A DNA stretch of 64,000 bases from Sporolactobacillus mangiferae (lineage in GTDB: Bacteria > Bacillota > Bacilli > Bacillales > Sporolactobacillaceae). The stretch covers positions 310,001 to 374,000 of the forward strand of contig NZ_JAMAST010000001.1 of assembly GCF_023336505.1 (NCBI RefSeq), read 5' to 3'. Both the position numbers and the translations under genes were made by a program. The notes beneath the pieces were generated by a model, which saw nothing but the letters and a program-made list of their open reading frames with translations, was not told the DNA's origin and did not search any database. Numbering within the stretch: the stretch's first letter is position 1; each line of letters begins with the position of its first letter. Shown in pieces: positions 28,830 to 36,625 of the stretch.

Positions 28830-29792
28830 ATGACCGAAAAAAAATGGCCGGCACATTATGGACCGGATAAACGCTATTATTCCTGGAACACTTATTTAAG
28901 GCATAAATTCGGAGGAAAAGTATTCAAAGTCTCGCTTGATGCTGGTTTTGACTGTCCAAACCGAGACGGAAAAGTTGCCTGGGGCGGATGTACATTCTGC
29001 AGCCAGAACGGCTCCGGAGATTTTGCAGGCAATCGCCTTGACAATCTTAAAACTCAATTCATTCTTCAAAAGGAACAAATGAAAACAAAATGGCCGCATG
29101 CCGATAAATACATCGGCTACTTTCAAGCCTTTACCAACACATATGCACCGGTCGATGTTCTGCGTGCACGTTACGAAGTAATCCTGGAACAGAATGGCGT
29201 AGTCGGTCTGTCCATCGCTACCCGCCCGGACTGCCTGCCGGACGATGTTGTCGATTACCTTGCGGCATTAAACCGGCGCACATTTCTCTGGATTGAACTC
29301 GGCCTGCAAACCGTTCATAACAAAACCGGCATCTTGATCAATCGCGCACATGATTATGACTGCTTTGTCAAAGGAGTAGCCAAACTGAGGCGCCATGATA
29401 TCTCAGTATGTGTCCACATTATCGATGGTCTTCCGGGGGAAACACCGGAAATGATGATGGAAACTGCAAAAGCAGTGGCCGGACTGGGTGTTCAGGGAAT
29501 AAAAATTCACTTGCTCCACCTTTTAAAAAAGACCGCAATGGTAAAACAGTATGAAAAAGGACTGTTGCAATTTCTTGACTTCCATACCTACGTTCGGCTT
29601 GTCTGTGATCAGCTTGAAATGCTCCCTCCAGGCATGATCATCCACCGGCTGACCGGGGACGGCCCTGCTGATTTGATGATTGGCCCAATGTGGAGTTTGA
29701 ATAAATGGGAGGTCCTTGACGCCATTGATGATGAACTGGCAAGGCGGGACAGCTGGCAGGGGAAGTATTACAAACCGGCAATTTTCAGGTAA
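28830..29792 (+). CDS. ytqA: Radical SAM protein YtqA (TIGR01212/YhcC family)
   Basis: A 320-aa radical SAM enzyme. The cluster cysteines are C42, C54 and C57 in DCPNRDGKVAWGGCTFCS, the widely spaced form typical of this family rather than the strict CxxxCxxC. Later motifs SIATRPDCLPDDVVDYL and ELGLQTVHNKT support the assignment. The start at 28830 follows GAGAGGAACATGCAAA; the open frame begins seven codons earlier. In Bacillus it is followed by the methyltransferase ytqB, which is absent here. The substrate is not established. Confidence 0.9.
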   Translation: MTEKKWPAHYGPDKRYYSWNTYLRHKFGGKVFKVSLDAGFDCPNRDGKVAWGGCTFCSQNGSGDFAGNRLDNLKTQFILQKEQMKTKWPHADKYIGYFQAFTNTYAPVDVLRARYEVILEQNGVVGLSIATRPDCLPDDVVDYLAALNRRTFLWIELGLQTVHNKTGILINRAHDYDCFVKGVAKLRRHDISVCVHIIDGLPGETPEMMMETAKAVAGLGVQGIKIHLLHLLKKTAMVKQYEKGLLQFLDFHTYVRLVCDQLEMLPPGMIIHRLTGDGPADLMIGPMWSLNKWEVLDAIDDELARRDSWQGKYYKPAIFR

Positions 29793-29797
29793 ATCCT

Positions 29798-30868
29798 TTA
29801 CATGCTGCCCTGCCTGATCCTTCGATAAAGCCATCCATTGATAAAAAAGAATACGGCGCTCGCCCCTGACCTGAAAATCAATTTTCGTGCAAGTACACGA
29901 ACGTCCCTTTGCCGGGCCACTTTTCTGTCGGCAAGATAAATACCAAGCAGCCCGCGATTGATCATCTTGTGAAAGCTTATATCTGGCATACGGTTCATCG
30001 CTGCATCTGCCTCTTTGATGAAGTAATTGAACCGGCTGAACATTTCCTGATCACTCGGATAATAATTACAGAAATTCAGGTCGCCCTCCACGCGGTCTTC
30101 TTCCTGATCGACAAAGTAATCCATCATAATATGAAGCCCCTGTACCCACGGAAAATAACTGGTTTTGATCCGATCGGCGAGTTCATTCATATTGTGCTCA
30201 CGTCCAGCTGCATACGAAACAATACAGAAAATGCCCAGTGTCGAACCTGAACAGGCAGCAAATTCATACCAGCTCATTTCAGGAAGACGGGTTTTATTTT
30301 TTTGGAACCATGCGATAAGTCTCGGCACACGCTGGTCTTTTTCCACATGTTTATGCACCTGAAGGTCACAATAATACCCGGCCAGTTCGTGCAATGCCGG
30401 CTGAATCACTTCTAATAAAGGCAGCTGACTGAGCACTTCCTGACAAGTTGTCACCAGATCACGTAAATAATTTCCGTCATCACAGCCACGCCGGTATCGA
30501 TAATAATTGACTGGCTCGATTCCGGGCGTCAGTGCATGAAGCATTGATTGATGCAGACAGCGGAAATCTTCGGGATCAAGCGAAACGCTTCGATCACACA
30601 GATTGTCCAGATAATCGCTGATTGTCTGATATGCAACGATGAATGCCACCGCGTCTTTCATGTGATCTCCCGCCAAAAGGCTGTAGATTCCGCCTCCTTC
30701 ACAGTGAAACGTTTTTGTTTCAAGACTTGCCAGTGCCTGCCTGCGCAACTCGGCATCGGGAATATTCTGCGCTCTTTTTTTCCATACCGCTAATTCACGG
30801 TGCACCTCAGGAAGCACTTTTTTATATATTTGCGCCATTAATTTAATTGGTCTCGCCGGTACCGACAT
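29798..30868 (-). CDS. ytpB: Tetraprenyl-beta-curcumene synthase YtpB
   Basis: A 356-aa terpene synthase (DUF2600) that cyclises tetraprenyl diphosphate to tetraprenyl-beta-curcumene, a step of the C35 sesquarterpene (sporulenol) route linked to spores in Bacillus. The Asp-rich DYLDNLCDR at about residues 85-93, preceded by AFIVAYQTIS, is the family signature. GAGGAGACAGC lies upstream of the ATG. It converges on ytqA with five bases between the stops. No squalene-hopene cyclase partner is in this window. Confidence 0.92.
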   Translation of the reverse strand: MSVPARPIKLMAQIYKKVLPEVHRELAVWKKRAQNIPDAELRRQALASLETKTFHCEGGGIYSLLAGDHMKDAVAFIVAYQTISDYLDNLCDRSVSLDPEDFRCLHQSMLHALTPGIEPVNYYRYRRGCDDGNYLRDLVTTCQEVLSQLPLLEVIQPALHELAGYYCDLQVHKHVEKDQRVPRLIAWFQKNKTRLPEMSWYEFAACSGSTLGIFCIVSYAAGREHNMNELADRIKTSYFPWVQGLHIMMDYFVDQEEDRVEGDLNFCNYYPSDQEMFSRFNYFIKEADAAMNRMPDISFHKMINRGLLGIYLADRKVARQRDVRVLARKLIFRSGASAVFFFINGWLYRRIRQGSM

Positions 30869-31009
30869 TGCTGTCTCCTCACTTTAAAATCCTCGGTTTT
30901 TAAACCTATCAACTATTATAGCAAACGAACAGTCCACTTATGCAGTACGAGCTTCAATTTTAATCTTAATAATCCGCAAACAGGGGATAAAATACCATTA
31001 TATGTAACA

Positions 31010-31424
31010 TTAGAAAAACCGGGCATAGCCCGGTCCTTACTTCCGCACGATGTGGTGGCTTCCACGTTGTGCACAGGACGTACTTTCACAGGATACCATT
31101 TGACTGCGATTTACCGACCATTCAGCATGATTTACCGGTCATTCCTGCGCTATTTATCGGTCACTAATCATCATTTACCGGTCATCGCGTGTTTTCACAG
31201 TTTTCTACCGGAGTCTTTGATCTGTTTGTTTTGTTGGCATCGGCGCTTCAGTTGCTCGCTTGCCGCGGGCGATCTGGAAGCCTCCGCGGGCCTGCGGGGT
31301 CTTCCCTGGCTCGCTGATCAACAGGAATGCTCCGCAGGTGCCAGCGCACTTGCGCTTTGATTCTCGGTAAGACACTGGTTTATTGGTTTTCATATGGGTC
31401 AAAATCATATACTTTCTTATCTTG
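31010..31424 (-). repeat. Dispersed intergenic repeat, long class, copy A (best preserved)
   Basis: A 415-bp element. On the minus (sense) strand it starts near TAAGAAAGTATATGATTTTG and ends with the hairpin ACCGGGC-TAT-GCCCGGT followed by TTTTTCTAA. The segment GTGGCTTCCACGTTGTGCAC and the following CAGGACGTACTTTCACAGGAT recur in copies E and G, the TTGTTGGCATCGGCGCTTC block in E and G, and the TCAAAGCG block in B, C, D and F. It holds four 21-bp units at 31108-31191. It lies between metK and ytpB, both minus. Confidence 0.85.
31108..31191 (-). repeat. Four tandem 21-bp units inside copy A
   Basis: Units start at 31108, 31129, 31150 and 31171. Each has the core ATTTACCGGTCA (variants ATTTACCGACCA and ATTTATCGGTCA). 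The core holds the palindrome ACCGGT. The same unit occurs three times, with less regular spacing, in copy G and once in copy E. Confidence 0.85.
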
Positions 31425-31512
31425 TTAGAAAACTTGGCTTCGCCAAGCCTTTGACACGGGCGAAGCCGCCGTCGCACTTATGCTATAATCCGCTAAATTT
31501 TAAACTTTCTTA
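31425..31512 (-). repeat. Dispersed intergenic repeat, short 88-bp class, next to copy A
   Basis: Sense strand minus. It begins TAAGAAAGTTTAAAATTT and ends GCCAAGTTTTCTAA. It contains the perfect 9-bp arms GGCTTCGCC and GGCGAAGCC. It has the same length as the copy at 51122-51209 and abuts copy A exactly at the TTAGAAAA boundary. Confidence 0.85.
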
Positions 31513-31521
31513 TAGTATAAG

Positions 31522-31568
31522 AAAAAACGTTTTCAGACACCCTCTGGCGTTAAAAAACGTTTTCCCCT
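31522..31568 (-). terminator. Possible terminator downstream of metK
   Basis: Two copies of GAAAACGTTTTTT flank an AACGCC...GGTGTC loop. They can pair and end in a T-run on the minus strand. The arms are AT-rich, so this is a weaker call. Confidence 0.5.
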
Positions 31569-31578
31569 CATGATCCGA

Positions 31579-32796
31579 TTATGCTTGGAAGTTAGTTGAA
31601 ATCTGCTGTTTCAGAATGTCCGCCTTATCGGTTTTTTCCCATGGAAGTTCGATATCCGTGCGACCAAAGTGACCGTATGCCGCTGTCTGACGATAAATCG
31701 GACGTCTCAGATCAAGCATTTTAATAATCCCTGCCGGACGAAGATCAAAGTTGCGGCGAATAAGTGCAACAAGCGTCGCCTCATCCGCCTTTCCTGTGCC
31801 AAATGTATCCACAGAAATCGAGACAGGCTCGGCTACACCGATCGCATAGGCGAACTGAACCTCGCATTTGTCAGCGAGTCCTGCAGCCACAATATTTTTG
31901 GCGACGTATCTTGCTGCATAGGATGCCGAACGATCTACTTTTGTCGCGTCCTTCCCAGAGAAAGCGCCGCCGCCGTGACGCGCGTAACCGCCATACGTAT
32001 CGACAATGATCTTTCTGCCGGTCAGTCCCGCATCACCTTGAGGGCCTCCAATCACAAAGCGTCCGGTCGGATTAATGAAAAATTTTGTCTGTTCATCGAT
32101 TAAATGACCTGGAACCGTCGGATTAATGACATATTGATGAAGATCTTTTTTAATCTGTGCTTCGGTAGCCTCCGGGTCATGCTGCGCGGAAATAACAATT
32201 GTATCGATGCGCGCCGGATGCCCTTCTTCATCGTATTCAACAGTAACCTGCGTCTTGCCGTCCGGGCGCAGATAGCCAATAGTTTTGTCTTTGCGAACAT
32301 CTGCCAGCCTTTTCGCCAGTTTATGTGCAAGTGAAATGGGAAGTGGCATCAGCTCCGGGGTTTCATTAATCGCAAAGCCAAACATCAAGCCTTGATCCCC
32401 GGCCCCAATCGCTTCAATTTCATCATCAGTAAGCGCTCCTTCCCGGGCTTCAAGTGCCTGATCCACACCCTGAGCGATATCGGCAGATTGCTCTTCAATG
32501 GTTGTCAGAATCGCACAGTTCGATGCATCAAAACCATACTTCGCGTTATCATAGCCAATATCCTGAATGGTCTGACGGACGACTTTAGGAATATCCACAT
32601 AAGTGGATGTTGATATCTCGCCTGTAACGAGGACCAATCCGGTATTTACTACCGTTTCACAGGCAACCCTGGCATTCGGATCCCCTTTTAGAATTTCATC
32701 CAGAATGGCATCAGATATTTGATCACAGATTTTATCCGGATGTCCCTCAGTCACCGATTCCGAAGTAAATAACCGTCTTGAGTATTTCTTTGTCAT
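31579..32796 (-). CDS. metK: S-adenosylmethionine synthetase
   Basis: A 405-aa enzyme making SAM from methionine and ATP. The N-terminal [20 protein letters not shown], the ATP loop [12 protein letters not shown] and the phosphate loop [17 protein letters not shown] are all intact. The start at 32796 ([10 protein letters not shown]) has GGGGAAGAC upstream; the open frame reaches 25 codons further into the riboswitch side without a ribosome site. It is controlled by a SAM-I riboswitch and divergent from pckA, the Bacillus arrangement. Confidence 0.99.
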   Translation of the reverse strand: MTKKYSRRLFTSESVTEGHPDKICDQISDAILDEILKGDPNARVACETVVNTGLVLVTGEISTSTYVDIPKVVRQTIQDIGYDNAKYGFDASNCAILTTIEEQSADIAQGVDQALEAREGALTDDEIEAIGAGDQGLMFGFAINETPELMPLPISLAHKLAKRLADVRKDKTIGYLRPDGKTQVTVEYDEEGHPARIDTIVISAQHDPEATEAQIKKDLHQYVINPTVPGHLIDEQTKFFINPTGRFVIGGPQGDAGLTGRKIIVDTYGGYARHGGGAFSGKDATKVDRSASYAARYVAKNIVAAGLADKCEVQFAYAIGVAEPVSISVDTFGTGKADEATLVALIRRNFDLRPAGIIKMLDLRRPIYRQTAAYGHFGRTDIELPWEKTDKADILKQQISTNFQA

Positions 32797-32877
32797 TGTC
32801 TTCCCCTGCCTTTCAAACATGATATACAAAATGGTGTCAACGGTACCCGATCCCTCTGCTTTTGTTTTCAAGGCATG

Positions 32878-33050
32878 AAAAAAGCCCGCTCCGATTAAGG
32901 ATAGGCCGATTCTTATCGCTCGCCTCTTATTATCAGCGTCAAGAGTCCAAATGACTCTTTTCCCTGCAGGTTAGCACCGTACCATCTGCGGCCGGTTGCC
33001 GGGCTTCATCGGGCCTGTCCCTCTGCCTACTCGGAATAAGAGCAGCCGTG
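32878..33050 (-). promoter_or_regulatory. SAM-I (S-box) riboswitch of metK
   Basis: On the minus strand the core reads CTCTTATTCCGAGTAGGCAGAGGGACAGGCCC-type sequence, then GATGAAGCCCGGCAACC and GGTGCTAACCTGCAGG, all S-box landmarks. A GGAGCGGGC arm and a T-run follow. High SAM would favour termination before metK. Confidence 0.95.
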
Positions 33051-33247
33051 TTTAAATCCAATCTTACAACAGGGAATTATCCCTGTCAACGAATTTTTTC
33101 TTTTTATCAGTAACAGGTACATCCATTTCATCATGCGGCATTGCTGAAACCGATCATTGCGATCACGCTATTAGTATGTAACATTATCATAATTATGCTA
33201 CACTAAAAATACACTGACTATATCTTCTTAAAAAGGGGCTGTTCTTA

Positions 33248-34825
33248 ATGAGAAAAGCGTCTGTACCAACGCCCGTTTCTCAATTGCTTGAGTCATCCTC
33301 ATTTATCAATTTATCCGCACCGGAACTGATTGAATGTGCACTCAGAAATCAGGAAGGTATCTTAGCAAACAACGGAGCTTTAGCAGTCACGACTGGGAAA
33401 TATACCGGTCGATCACCTGAGGATCGGTTTTTTGTAAAAGATGAATGGACCTCTGAAACGATTGACTGGTCACGAAATCAGCACATTAATGAAAGCGTTT
33501 TCTTATCCCTTCTGAAGAAAATGACTCAGTATTTGAACCACCTGCATGAAAAATATGTATTTCGCGGATTTGCCGGTGCTGACGCACGATACCGCCTCTC
33601 CATTCAGGTCGTCAATGAATATGCCTGGCAGAATCTGTTTTGCAGCCAATTATTCATTAAACCAACCAAACAGGAGCTTATGCACCATCAGCCAGAGTTC
33701 ACGATTTTATCCGCTCCGGGATTCAAGGCAAATCCTTCTTTTGACGGTACACGTTCCGAAGCTTTTATCATCATTTCTCTGCACCATCGGATCGTGCTGA
33801 TCGGCGGTACCGCATACGCCGGAGAAATTAAGAAATCAGTATTCACGATTCTTAATTTTCTGCTGCCGCAAAAAGGAGTTATGCCTATGCATTGTTCCGC
33901 CAATGTCGATCAGAACAGAAGGACAGCGCTCTTCTTTGGACTCTCCGGGACCGGAAAAACCACACTTTCTCATGCACACGGCCGGCAGCTGATCGGAGAT
34001 GACGAACATGGCTGGTCTGAGGACGGTGTATTCAATTTTGAAGGTGGGTGCTATGCAAAAACGATTCGGCTAACGCGGAAAGACGAACCGCAAATCTACA
34101 ACAGTATCGGATTCGGAGCAATTCTTGAAAACGTGGCCATCTCCAATGAAACGCGGGTGCCTGATTATATCGATGCACGGACAACAGAAAATACACGAGC
34201 CGCCTATTCGCTGGCATATGTGGCAAATGCACGGATTCCAAGCATCGGCACTCATCCTGATACCATCATTTTTCTGACGGCCGATGCATGCGGTGTGCTC
34301 CCACCGATCAGTCTGCTTACACCGGAGCAGGCAATCTATCATTTTTTATCCGGTTATACAAGTAAATTATCTGGGACTGAGCGCGGCATCATTAAACCTG
34401 AAGCTACCTTTTCCACCTGTTTCGGTGCACCATTTATGCCGCTGTCCGCTTTAACTTATGCCAAGCTTTTGAACAAGCGGATCAAGCAGGAAAATGTAAA
34501 CGTATTCTTAATAAACACGGGTTGGATCGGAGGACCATATGGGGTCGGTTCCCGTATAAATCTTGCCTATACCCGTGCAATGGTCACGGCTGCCTTAAAT
34601 GATCGATTTGACCGCAGCACGCAATTCACGGATCCGATTTTCGGTCTGCATCTGCCGCTCTCCTGCCCCGATGTGCCAGGCAACATACTGCTTCCCTGGC
34701 AGTCATGGCATGATCGCGCAGCTTATGAATGCGCGGCCAGACAACTCGCAAAACACTTCCAAAATAATTTCAGACAGTTTAAAGATGCACCCACTGAATG
34801 GATCAATGCCGGGCCACTCATTTAA
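33248..34825 (+). CDS. pckA: Phosphoenolpyruvate carboxykinase (ATP)
   Basis: A 525-aa gluconeogenic enzyme converting oxaloacetate to PEP with ATP. It shows the P-loop GLSGTGKTTLSH (about residues 233-244), the metal site IGDDEHGWS and ALTYAKLL late in the protein. AAAAAGGGG lies upstream of the ATG. It is divergent from metK. In Bacillus pckA is repressed by CcpN in glycolytic conditions; no CcpN site was identified here. A terminator follows. Confidence 0.98.
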   Translation: MRKASVPTPVSQLLESSSFINLSAPELIECALRNQEGILANNGALAVTTGKYTGRSPEDRFFVKDEWTSETIDWSRNQHINESVFLSLLKKMTQYLNHLHEKYVFRGFAGADARYRLSIQVVNEYAWQNLFCSQLFIKPTKQELMHHQPEFTILSAPGFKANPSFDGTRSEAFIIISLHHRIVLIGGTAYAGEIKKSVFTILNFLLPQKGVMPMHCSANVDQNRRTALFFGLSGTGKTTLSHAHGRQLIGDDEHGWSEDGVFNFEGGCYAKTIRLTRKDEPQIYNSIGFGAILENVAISNETRVPDYIDARTTENTRAAYSLAYVANARIPSIGTHPDTIIFLTADACGVLPPISLLTPEQAIYHFLSGYTSKLSGTERGIIKPEATFSTCFGAPFMPLSALTYAKLLNKRIKQENVNVFLINTGWIGGPYGVGSRINLAYTRAMVTAALNDRFDRSTQFTDPIFGLHLPLSCPDVPGNILLPWQSWHDRAAYECAARQLAKHFQNNFRQFKDAPTEWINAGPLI

Positions 34826-34850
34826 AATAACCGAATCATTTACCAACAGG

Positions 34851-34886
34851 AAAAGCAGCGATTCGAACTGAAAAGCTGCTTTTTTG
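34851..34886 (+). terminator. Intrinsic terminator of pckA
   Basis: AAAAGCAGC and GCTGCTTTTTT form inverted arms with a T-run on plus. Confidence 0.85.
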
Positions 34887-34942
34887 CGTAGACAAAGCAT
34901 TTACAGACCTGCTAAGATCTGGGCAGCAATGCATCTGGTCAA

Positions 34943-35437
34943 CTATCGCCGAAGCGGTATCCAACGTTTCTCTTGCACGGCTTTCAATGAACACGTAAAG
35001 ATCTGATCTTTCATCAGAAAACTGTAGCTTTTCTCATTGTTCATTGAATCTGGGAAATGACTGAGCAATCTAGGACCGTCTGTTTCCAGATAATCCTCTT
35101 TCAAACGCATTTGATCAATTTGTGCAAAGTAAATATTTTTGACGATCTGCTCATTTCTTCCGTCCACCTGATACTGACCGATAAAATACAAACGTGCTAC
35201 ATGGGCGCCCGTTTCCTCAAAAACTTCTCTTCTGGCTGCGTCTTCCGGGGATTCCCCCGCTTCTACCTTTCCCCCCGGAAATTCCAGCCCTCTTTTCGAA
35301 TGCATCGTAAGCAGCCATTGACGATAAAACCTGCAAATAACCCAAACATGTCTCGGCTGTTTTGAAAAGGGAGCGGACAAAAGTGCCAGACTGACTTTAT
35401 TTCCGTAAAAATCAGAAAAACTGATTAAATGATTCAC
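34943..35437 (-). CDS. ytkD: Nudix nucleoside triphosphatase YtkD
   Basis: A 164-aa Nudix hydrolase. The Nudix box runs from GGKVEAGE at about residue 55 to REVFEETGA at about 77, fully matching the GX5EX7REUXEEXGU pattern. B. subtilis YtkD hydrolyses (8-oxo-)dGTP and RNA-pyrophosphohydrolase-type substrates. The start is GTG at 35437 with GGAAGTGATG upstream. It lies after pckA as in Bacillus. Confidence 0.88.
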   Translation of the reverse strand: MNHLISFSDFYGNKVSLALLSAPFSKQPRHVWVICRFYRQWLLTMHSKRGLEFPGGKVEAGESPEDAARREVFEETGAHVARLYFIGQYQVDGRNEQIVKNIYFAQIDQMRLKEDYLETDGPRLLSHFPDSMNNEKSYSFLMKDQIFTCSLKAVQEKRWIPLRR

Positions 35438-35518
35438 TGACCATCACTTCCAAACTGACAGGGCTTCACTGAAAAATCTATACCCAGTATAGCAGAAGCC
35501 GTGGTGGTCCGCTTCTAT

Positions 35519-35695
35519 TCACCCGATGTCTTCCTCACATCGTTTTTGATAGTTTTTCCACTCATTTTCCAGTTCAGACAGGGTCCAATTGCTTAGTTGA
35601 TCTGATTCTTTAACCACATAATTTTTTTTAAGCACTTGGATTAAATACTTTTTTCGATTCTCAACCGCTTTTCTCAGTAAATTAATCGTATGCAT
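35519..35695 (-). CDS. Small basic protein of the FbpA (Fur-regulated basic protein A) type
   Basis: A 58-aa reading frame. It begins MHTINLLRKAVENRKKYLIQ and continues with a WTLSELENEWKNYQ segment. This matches the FbpA family pattern (LRKAVEKRK...L...LTLSELE), small proteins that in B. subtilis assist the FsrA iron-sparing response. No other in-frame ATG, GTG or TTG start is available, yet the ATG lacks a good ribosome site; a GGGGGG tract lies 58 bases upstream. A 30-bp inverted repeat and two cre-like sites precede it. No clear Fur box was seen. The family call is likely, the control unusual. Confidence 0.6.
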   Translation of the reverse strand: MHTINLLRKAVENRKKYLIQVLKKNYVVKESDQLSNWTLSELENEWKNYQKRCEEDIG

Positions 35696-35710
35696 TGTTC
35701 GCGGATGGCA

Positions 35711-35740
35711 GATAAGTAAACGTTTACATTTTTACTTATC
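35711..35740. promoter_or_regulatory. Perfect inverted repeat with a cre-like centre upstream of the fbpA-like gene
   Basis: GATAAGTAAA and TTTACTTATC are perfect 10-bp arms around a 10-bp loop. Inside, AGTAAACGTTTACA (35715-35728) matches the CcpA cre pattern at 13 of 14 positions and is itself palindromic. It could be an operator or an mRNA hairpin just before the start codon. Confidence 0.5.
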
Positions 35741-35822
35741 GAGCATCCTTCCCCCCTTTACGGATTCTATTTGTATCGATCAGGCTCTCTAAGTATTTGC
35801 ATGTCTCGTATTTTTAAACATT

Positions 35823-35845
35823 ATTATACAATAAAAGCGCTTACA
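35823..35845 (-). promoter_or_regulatory. Possible promoter -10 with overlapping cre-like site
   Basis: On minus, TGTAAGCGCTTTTA (35832-35845) fits cre at 13 of 14 positions and lies just upstream of TATAAT (35823-35828). A matching -35 is not convincing. A transcript from here would run into the fbpA-like gene. Confidence 0.45.
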
Positions 35846-35930
35846 TTTCCTGCTTCAATTTATAAAGAAGTGTAAGATGCATACTGAATTGTTCATTCAT
35901 GGAAAGCACCAGCCATGTTTTTTCGCTTGC

Positions 35931-36214
35931 TTAGAAAAAACGGGCATAGCCCGGTCCTTACTTCCGCACGATGCGGTGGCTTCCACGTTGTACACAGGAC
36001 GTACTTTCACAGGATGCCGTTGACTGCGATTTACCGGTCAGCGCGTGTTTTCACAATTTTCTATCGGTGTCTTTGATCTGTTTATTTTGTTGGCATCGGC
36101 GCTTCAGTTGCTCGCTTGCCGCGGGCGATCCGGAAGTCTCTTCGGGCAGGCCGGAATCTGCGGGGTCTCGCTCCTCCGTTTTGATACTCAGCAATGGGCG
36201 CTTTTAAGTGTCGC
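35931..36214 (-). repeat. Dispersed intergenic repeat, long class, copy E
   Basis: It matches copy A from the terminal hairpin (CGGGC-TAT-GCCCG then TTTTTTCTAA on minus) through GGCTTCCACGTTGTACAC and a single 21-bp-type unit at 36028-36047 to the GGCATCGGCGCTTCAGTTGC block. The far (5' sense) end is degraded. Flanking genes are minus. Confidence 0.8.
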
Positions 36215-36338
36215 ACTTAAAGTGTACATTCAAGAACCAGCAAAAAGTTTAAAAACGCTTTTTTTGTTAAATCTGGTTTCATTCAAGAAAAAACTGGCAA
36301 TAGTATAAATAACCCTAACCCCAATTCACTTTTTACTG

Positions 36339-36362
36339 AATCCGCATTTGCGGATTTTTTTT
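36339..36362 (+). terminator. Orphan plus-strand intrinsic terminator
   Basis: AATCCGCA-TT-TGCGGATT is followed by eight T residues on plus only. No annotated plus-strand gene precedes it; the nearest are minus-strand. It may end an unrecognised transcript crossing copy E. Confidence 0.6.
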
Positions 36363-36379
36363 ATGTCAGGAGATATTTA

Positions 36380-36596
36380 TTAGAAAACTTAACTTTGCCA
36401 AGCCTCTGGCAAAGGCGCTGTCGATCTTGTGGCGGACACTCCTCTGCTCGCTTGCCGCGGACTGTCAGGAGCCTCCTCGGGCAGGCTGAAATCTGCGGGG
36501 TCCCGCTGGCATCTCACCTTCCGCTTTGATGCTTAGATATTGTATTGTTTTGCCAGTTGCCTGCTGCCCAAAGGGAAATCATATACTTTCATTATT
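36380..36596 (-). repeat. Dispersed intergenic repeat, copy F
   Basis: It starts at TTAGAAAA (36380) with a short-class terminal hairpin (CTTTGCC/GGCAAAG) and continues with long-class blocks GCTCGCTTGCCGCGG, CTTCCGCTTTGATGCTTAGA and ATCATATACTTTC. It is therefore a hybrid of the two classes. The tagH gene is 30 bp away. Confidence 0.75.
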
Positions 36597-36625
36597 CGTG
36601 CTAAAAAAAGCGAGCATACTTATGC

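Noticed and set aside
31108-31191. Tandem 21-bp units as a CRISPR array
   Set aside because: The units are contiguous, without unique spacers of 30-40 bp, and no cas gene is in the window.
31052-31360. Plus-strand frame in repeat copy A as a gene
   Set aside because: No ribosome site, lies wholly in a repeat, and the equivalent frame is broken in copy E.
36045-36308. 87-codon plus-strand frame in copy E
   Set aside because: It starts inside the repeat without a ribosome site and its composition follows the repeat, not a protein family.
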